Source of the DNA: Rutstroemia sp. NJR-2017a BVV2
Lineage: Eukaryota; Ascomycota; Leotiomycetes; Helotiales; Rutstroemiaceae
Assembly: GCA_002946415.1 (NCBI GenBank)
Contig: NJPS01000014.1
Span: forward strand, 37,205 to 101,204
Direction: 5' to 3'
DNA: 64,000 nucleotides
Shown here: positions 60,225-64,000 of the stretch, one piece after another
Position numbering within the stretch: the stretch's first letter is position 1
Layout of the letters: the number at the start of each line of letters is the position of its first letter
The notes under the pieces: model-generated
Databases searched by the model: none
What the model saw: the letters and a program-made list of their open reading frames with translations, nothing else
What the model was told of the DNA's origin: nothing
Program-made: the position numbers and the translations under genes

Positions 60225-62354
60225 ATGGAGTTCGACGGAGATAAGCTTAGAATTATTAAGCTTACAGGTACCAACTATAGGGCCTGGAGCATATAGGTGC
60301 AGCTGTACCTTGACGGCTAGGATCTATAGGAGGTAGTCGAACAGGGCTTTGATGGTGCTAAGGGAGCATCTGGGAAGCCTAAGGGAGAAGGGAAGGAGCC
60401 TGTAGAGGCCCCTAAGGATCGAGAGTGGAAGAAGAAGGACTTAAGGGCTAGTATTATAATTCTAGGTCTATGCAGAAAAGAGGCCTTGAATTATATGCTA
60501 TCGAAGGAGACTGCTGGGTTAAGGTAGAAGGCTCTAGAAAGGCTCTATATACCTAGGGGAATCCAACAATTGAGCTCAAAAATCGAAGCCTTTTCTAGCT
60601 ACTCAGTATCTAAAGGAAGTACTAAAAGGGTAGCTGAAATCTCAACCGACCTTAGTACCCTTCAGGAGGATATAGGGCTTATAGACTCTGAAGAGATGCC
60701 CTCGGAAAAACAGAAGATAGGGGTTCTTTATAGGGTTATTCGTATCTATGATCCTAGGTTTGATAGCCTAATCAACTAGCTCAAGCTTAGAGAGAAGCCT
60801 CTAGATTATATTAGTATAGTGGAATTCTTGGCTGAGTACGAACGAGAAATAGGCTCTAAAGAGGATGCTAAGGAAGGAGCTCTTAGTACTTAAATATAGA
60901 GCAATCAGAAGGGCAACTTAGAGAAGAATAAATAGAAGGCTAAAGGGAAGTACTTCAATTATAGCCAGAAGGGCTATTTCAAGGCTAACTGCTCTGGCTT
61001 AAAGAGGAATAAGGGAGCTAGTATAGGGCCCCTAAGTATCCCTAGTAGTAGGAGAGGTCTATCTTCTAGACTGTAGATAGCTAAATCCGTAGAGATTAGC
61101 TAGATATCTCTGGAAGGAAGCCTAAGGTATAGTAATCAAGAGCCTATATAGATTATTGATTCGGGGTATTCTAGATATATAACCTATACTAGGTAGCAGT
61201 TCGATAACTATACCGAACTAGCCAGGTTTATAGAAGTGACTATAGTATCGGGGATAGTAATAAAAGGTATCGGCTAGGATACTATTAGACTACAAGTACT
61301 AGTCTAGGAGCAGATTAGATTGATAAAACTAGTGGATATACTATATATTCCAGAACTAGCTAGATCCTTTATATCAGTACTACAACTCTAGAATAAGGGA
61401 TTAACTATTCGCACTACTATAGGACCTAAAAGGGAGCTTCTAATATAGCTCCAGAGGGCTATAGTGGGTATAGCTAGGTAGATAGACTAGATATATATAT
61501 TCTAGAGTCCAAGGTTAGGTTAGGAAAATACTTATTTAGCTACTTAGAGAGCAAAAGACTTTTAGAAAGTACTAATATAGTATCGAAGATTAGGCTATTT
61601 GAGTACTAGTATTCTGAAAAGGCTAAAAGAAGTGATTACAGAGCTCGATAAACCTATTAAAGAGCTAAAAGAGCTCTATAATACCTGTTTAACCTTTAAA
61701 TCAATAAGGGTAATTAATAGGAAGATATCTAAGCATTATATAAAGCTTCTAGAGCAAATATATAGTGACTTTTGGGGTCCTTATAATATATCTAGTTTGA
61801 ATAGAGAAACCTATATATTTATCTTTACTAATAATTATAGCCGGAAATTATAGGTTTATTTTAGCAAGGAGTATAAAAAGCTTAGAGAGTTTTTTCAGGT
61901 ATTTAGAACTAGAGTTGAGGTTGAATTAGGTCTAAAATTAAAAGTGATTAGATATAATAATGCCCAAGAATATAAGGTATTGGAAAGAGCTCTAGTTACT
62001 ATAAAGGTATAATTCGAGTTTATTATATTTTATATATCTAAGCAAAATAGAGTTGCTAAGTACCTAAATAGAAACCTAATAGATATAACTAGAACTATAC
62101 TATAGGATTTAGGTCTATCTAGCAAATTCTAGATAGAAGTTACTAATACAATTTATTACTTGAGGAATAGGATCTCTGTAAGATCTAATAGACTTATCTC
62201 CGAAAAGATATATAATGGGAAATATCCTTATATTGGGTATCTAAGAGTATTTGGATATACTATCTATACTTATATTACTAAGGAAAGGAGGTTCAAACTT
62301 GAGCCAAATACTAGAAAAATAGTATTTATAGACTATATATCTATAGCTAGATAA
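60225..62354 (+). pseudogene. Copia gag-protease-integrase, many stops
   Basis: Single frame family with TAG stops from CAG, first at about 60294. The open segment 61599-61853 carries the pre-integrase end and the integrase start; 62160-62354 carries the integrase C-terminal region (NRISVRSNRLISEKIYNGK). In the gag knuckle a Cys and the His are changed to Tyr. Non-functional. Confidence 0.78.
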
Positions 62355-63802
62355 TACAGATTATATAACCCTGAATCGAATAAAGTAGTACTAGCTATAA
62401 TATCTAGATTTATCGAGAATCAGCTATTTAAGCTAGAGATCTTTGAAATCCAACTAATAAGTAATCTTGAAGAAACCGAATTATCTGAAAAAGATATTAT
62501 TATAATAGATATAAGTTATCTAAAGAGTCTAGAAATAACTGGCTTAGAAGATTTAGAGAGCTCTAAGTTATCTAAATCAGATAAGCCAGAAAGGTTAAAT
62601 AAGCTAAGTAAACTTAAGAGACTTAAGGATCTCGAACTAGGGAGGAATAATATCCTAGAAGATACTAAAACTCAAGATTACTAGAAACCTTTTTAGATTC
62701 AAAAACCTCTTTAGACTCAAGAAACTTTCTAAGGAAAGATATTATAGACTAGGAAGTCTAGGAATTATATTTTGCTAATACCCGAAAAAGTTAATATATC
62801 CTAGAGCTATTCCGAAACAATAAATAACTTTATATAGAGAACTTACTAAAAGGAGGTAATTAAGGATAAACTAGTGAAATTATAGATTCTAGATATCTAA
62901 GAATATATTATACTTCCAAAAAGAAAGAAGTTTATAGATACTAAATAAATATTCATAATTAAGTATACTTCTATAGGTCTAATCGATTGTTTTAAGATCA
63001 GGCTAGTTATATAAAACTTTAGCTAAGTACTTGGAGATAACTTTTTAGAAACCTTTAATTCTATAATCAGATAAGAAAACTTAAGAGTTCTATTAGTTGT
63101 AGAGATATATAAGGACTTAGAAATCAAATAAGTAGATATAGTTAGTACTTACTCTAGAGCTAAATTATATACTATTATATATACTAAGGTACCTCTAGAT
63201 CTAGAAGGATATCTAGAAAGGAAGGTACTATAGTTAAAAATACCTTTATATAGACTTAAGTAGTTAGATAAAGAATAGTATATCGAAGCTTATAGTAGAT
63301 TCAAAAAACTAAGTTTCCAGTTTTTATATAGCGATCCGAGTATATTCAAGAACCCTGAAACGGAAGTGCTAATAGGCCTATATATTGATAATATATTTAT
63401 ATTAAGTTCTGTATTATAGAAGATATAAGAAGTAATCAAGGGTATTTCAAGTCTATAGCAAATAAAAGATCTAGGAGATATAGAGATGATTTTGGGTTTA
63501 TAAGTAACTCGAGATAGAGAGATAAGAACTTTAAAACTAGTTTAGGAAATCTATATTAAAGATCTAATTACTAGATTTAAGCTTAAAGAGACTAAACCTA
63601 TAAACCTCTTTATAGTAGATCGGGATACCCTAATTAAAAAGGTTGAGAATAAGTTTCTAGCTAATTAAGCTCTATATCAGAGTACTATAGAGAGCCTCTT
63701 ATAGTATACTAAAGGTACTAAACCCGATATTGCTTATATAGTAGGATAGCTAAGCTAGTACTATAATATACTAGTAATTAGGTATTGGAATACTATCTTA
63801 TA

Positions 63803-63872
63803 GATACTAAAGTACCTAATTAGTATCTAGAGATACTAAAGTATCTAATTAGTATCTAGAGATACTATCTAG
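63803..63872. repeat. 29-bp tandem repeat next to the telomere
   Basis: Unit gatactaaagtayctaatta plus gtatctaga occurs at 63803-63831 and 63832-63860, then a partial copy. It lies at the broken end of the Copia element, about 12 bp before the telomere array. Confidence 0.75.
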
Positions 63873-63884
63873 AATATAGCAAAA

Positions 63885-64000
63885 TAGGGTTAGGGTTAGG
63901 GTTAGGGTTAGGGTTAGGGTTAGGGTTAGGGTTAGGGTTAGGGTTAGGGTTAGGGTTAGGGTTAGGGTTAGGGTTAGGGTTAGGGTTAGGGTTAGGGTTA
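63885..64000 (+). repeat. Telomere (TTAGGG)n, chromosome right end
   Basis: About 19 perfect TTAGGG units run to the end of the window, G-rich strand 5' to 3' outward, the correct orientation for a right chromosome end. The number of repeats in vivo cannot be judged from the assembly. Confidence 0.97.

Larger units (their letters stand above)
59831..63884 (+). mobile_element. Copia retrotransposon truncated by the telomere
   Basis: The 5' LTR (59831-60125) is followed by a primer-binding site, gag (ATG at 60225, LTGTNYRAWSI block), a decayed CCHC knuckle (about 60952-60995), protease (IIDSGYS, about 61150), GAG-pre-integrase and integrase (about 61600-62354; SDFWGPYNISS, FTNNYSRK and the GYTIYTYI region) and reverse transcriptase/RNase H (about 63290-63840, with YIDN in place of YVDD near 63379). 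Stops are TAG/TAA, mostly from CAG/CAA, and RIP becomes denser toward the telomere. The coding remnant stops in the RNase H region at the telomere repeats; there is no 3' LTR. A 5' flank duplicate cannot be checked. Confidence 0.87.

Overview
The window is the right end of a chromosome of a filamentous ascomycete. It ends in an uninterrupted TTAGGG array (63885-64000). About half of it is extremely AT-rich DNA in which CpA/TpG is scarce, TpA is abundant and old transposon frames are full of TAA/TAG stops, the signature of repeat-induced point mutation (RIP). Genes in the GC-balanced islands have short introns of 49-116 bp. I cannot name the genus; a leotiomycete-like fungus is only a guess.

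Layout. 1-10440 is RIP-decayed transposon DNA on the minus strand: a Copia-type element (1-3945) and a Gypsy element (3945-8654) whose LTR carries a LINE fragment with a 13-bp target duplication. 10440-21350 is an island holding a membrane-protein pseudogene broken by two solo LTRs and a Tc1/mariner element, an intact FtsJ-like methyltransferase gene, a GFA-family gene, and a retroelement gag region that has largely escaped RIP. 21350-43530 is a nested transposon graveyard: an integrase-type (Ginger-like) DNA transposon split by a full-length LINE, a less mutated second LINE, a Mutator-like transposase, a Gypsy element with both LTRs, and a possible decayed NLR-type ATPase. 43530-44330 is a tiny GC-rich island with a possible 87-codon basic protein starting like histone H3. 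44940-59800 is the main gene island. 59831-63884 is a Copia element cut off by the telomere.

The main island holds five coherent genes: an AsaB/CmcJ-type oxygenase or desaturase, a cytochrome P450, a citrate synthase, an acyl-CoA oxidase-like flavoenzyme and a DHA1-type exporter. The P450 and citrate synthase diverge from a shared 1.2-kb intergenic region. Together they look like a subtelomeric accessory pathway making a citrate- or alkylcitrate-derived metabolite (citrate synthase core, CoA-linked oxidation, two tailoring oxidations, export). No polyketide synthase, NRPS or fatty-acid synthase is visible. The joint function is inference; the individual families are well supported. All exon joins were made by eye from splice consensus, frame and family similarity.
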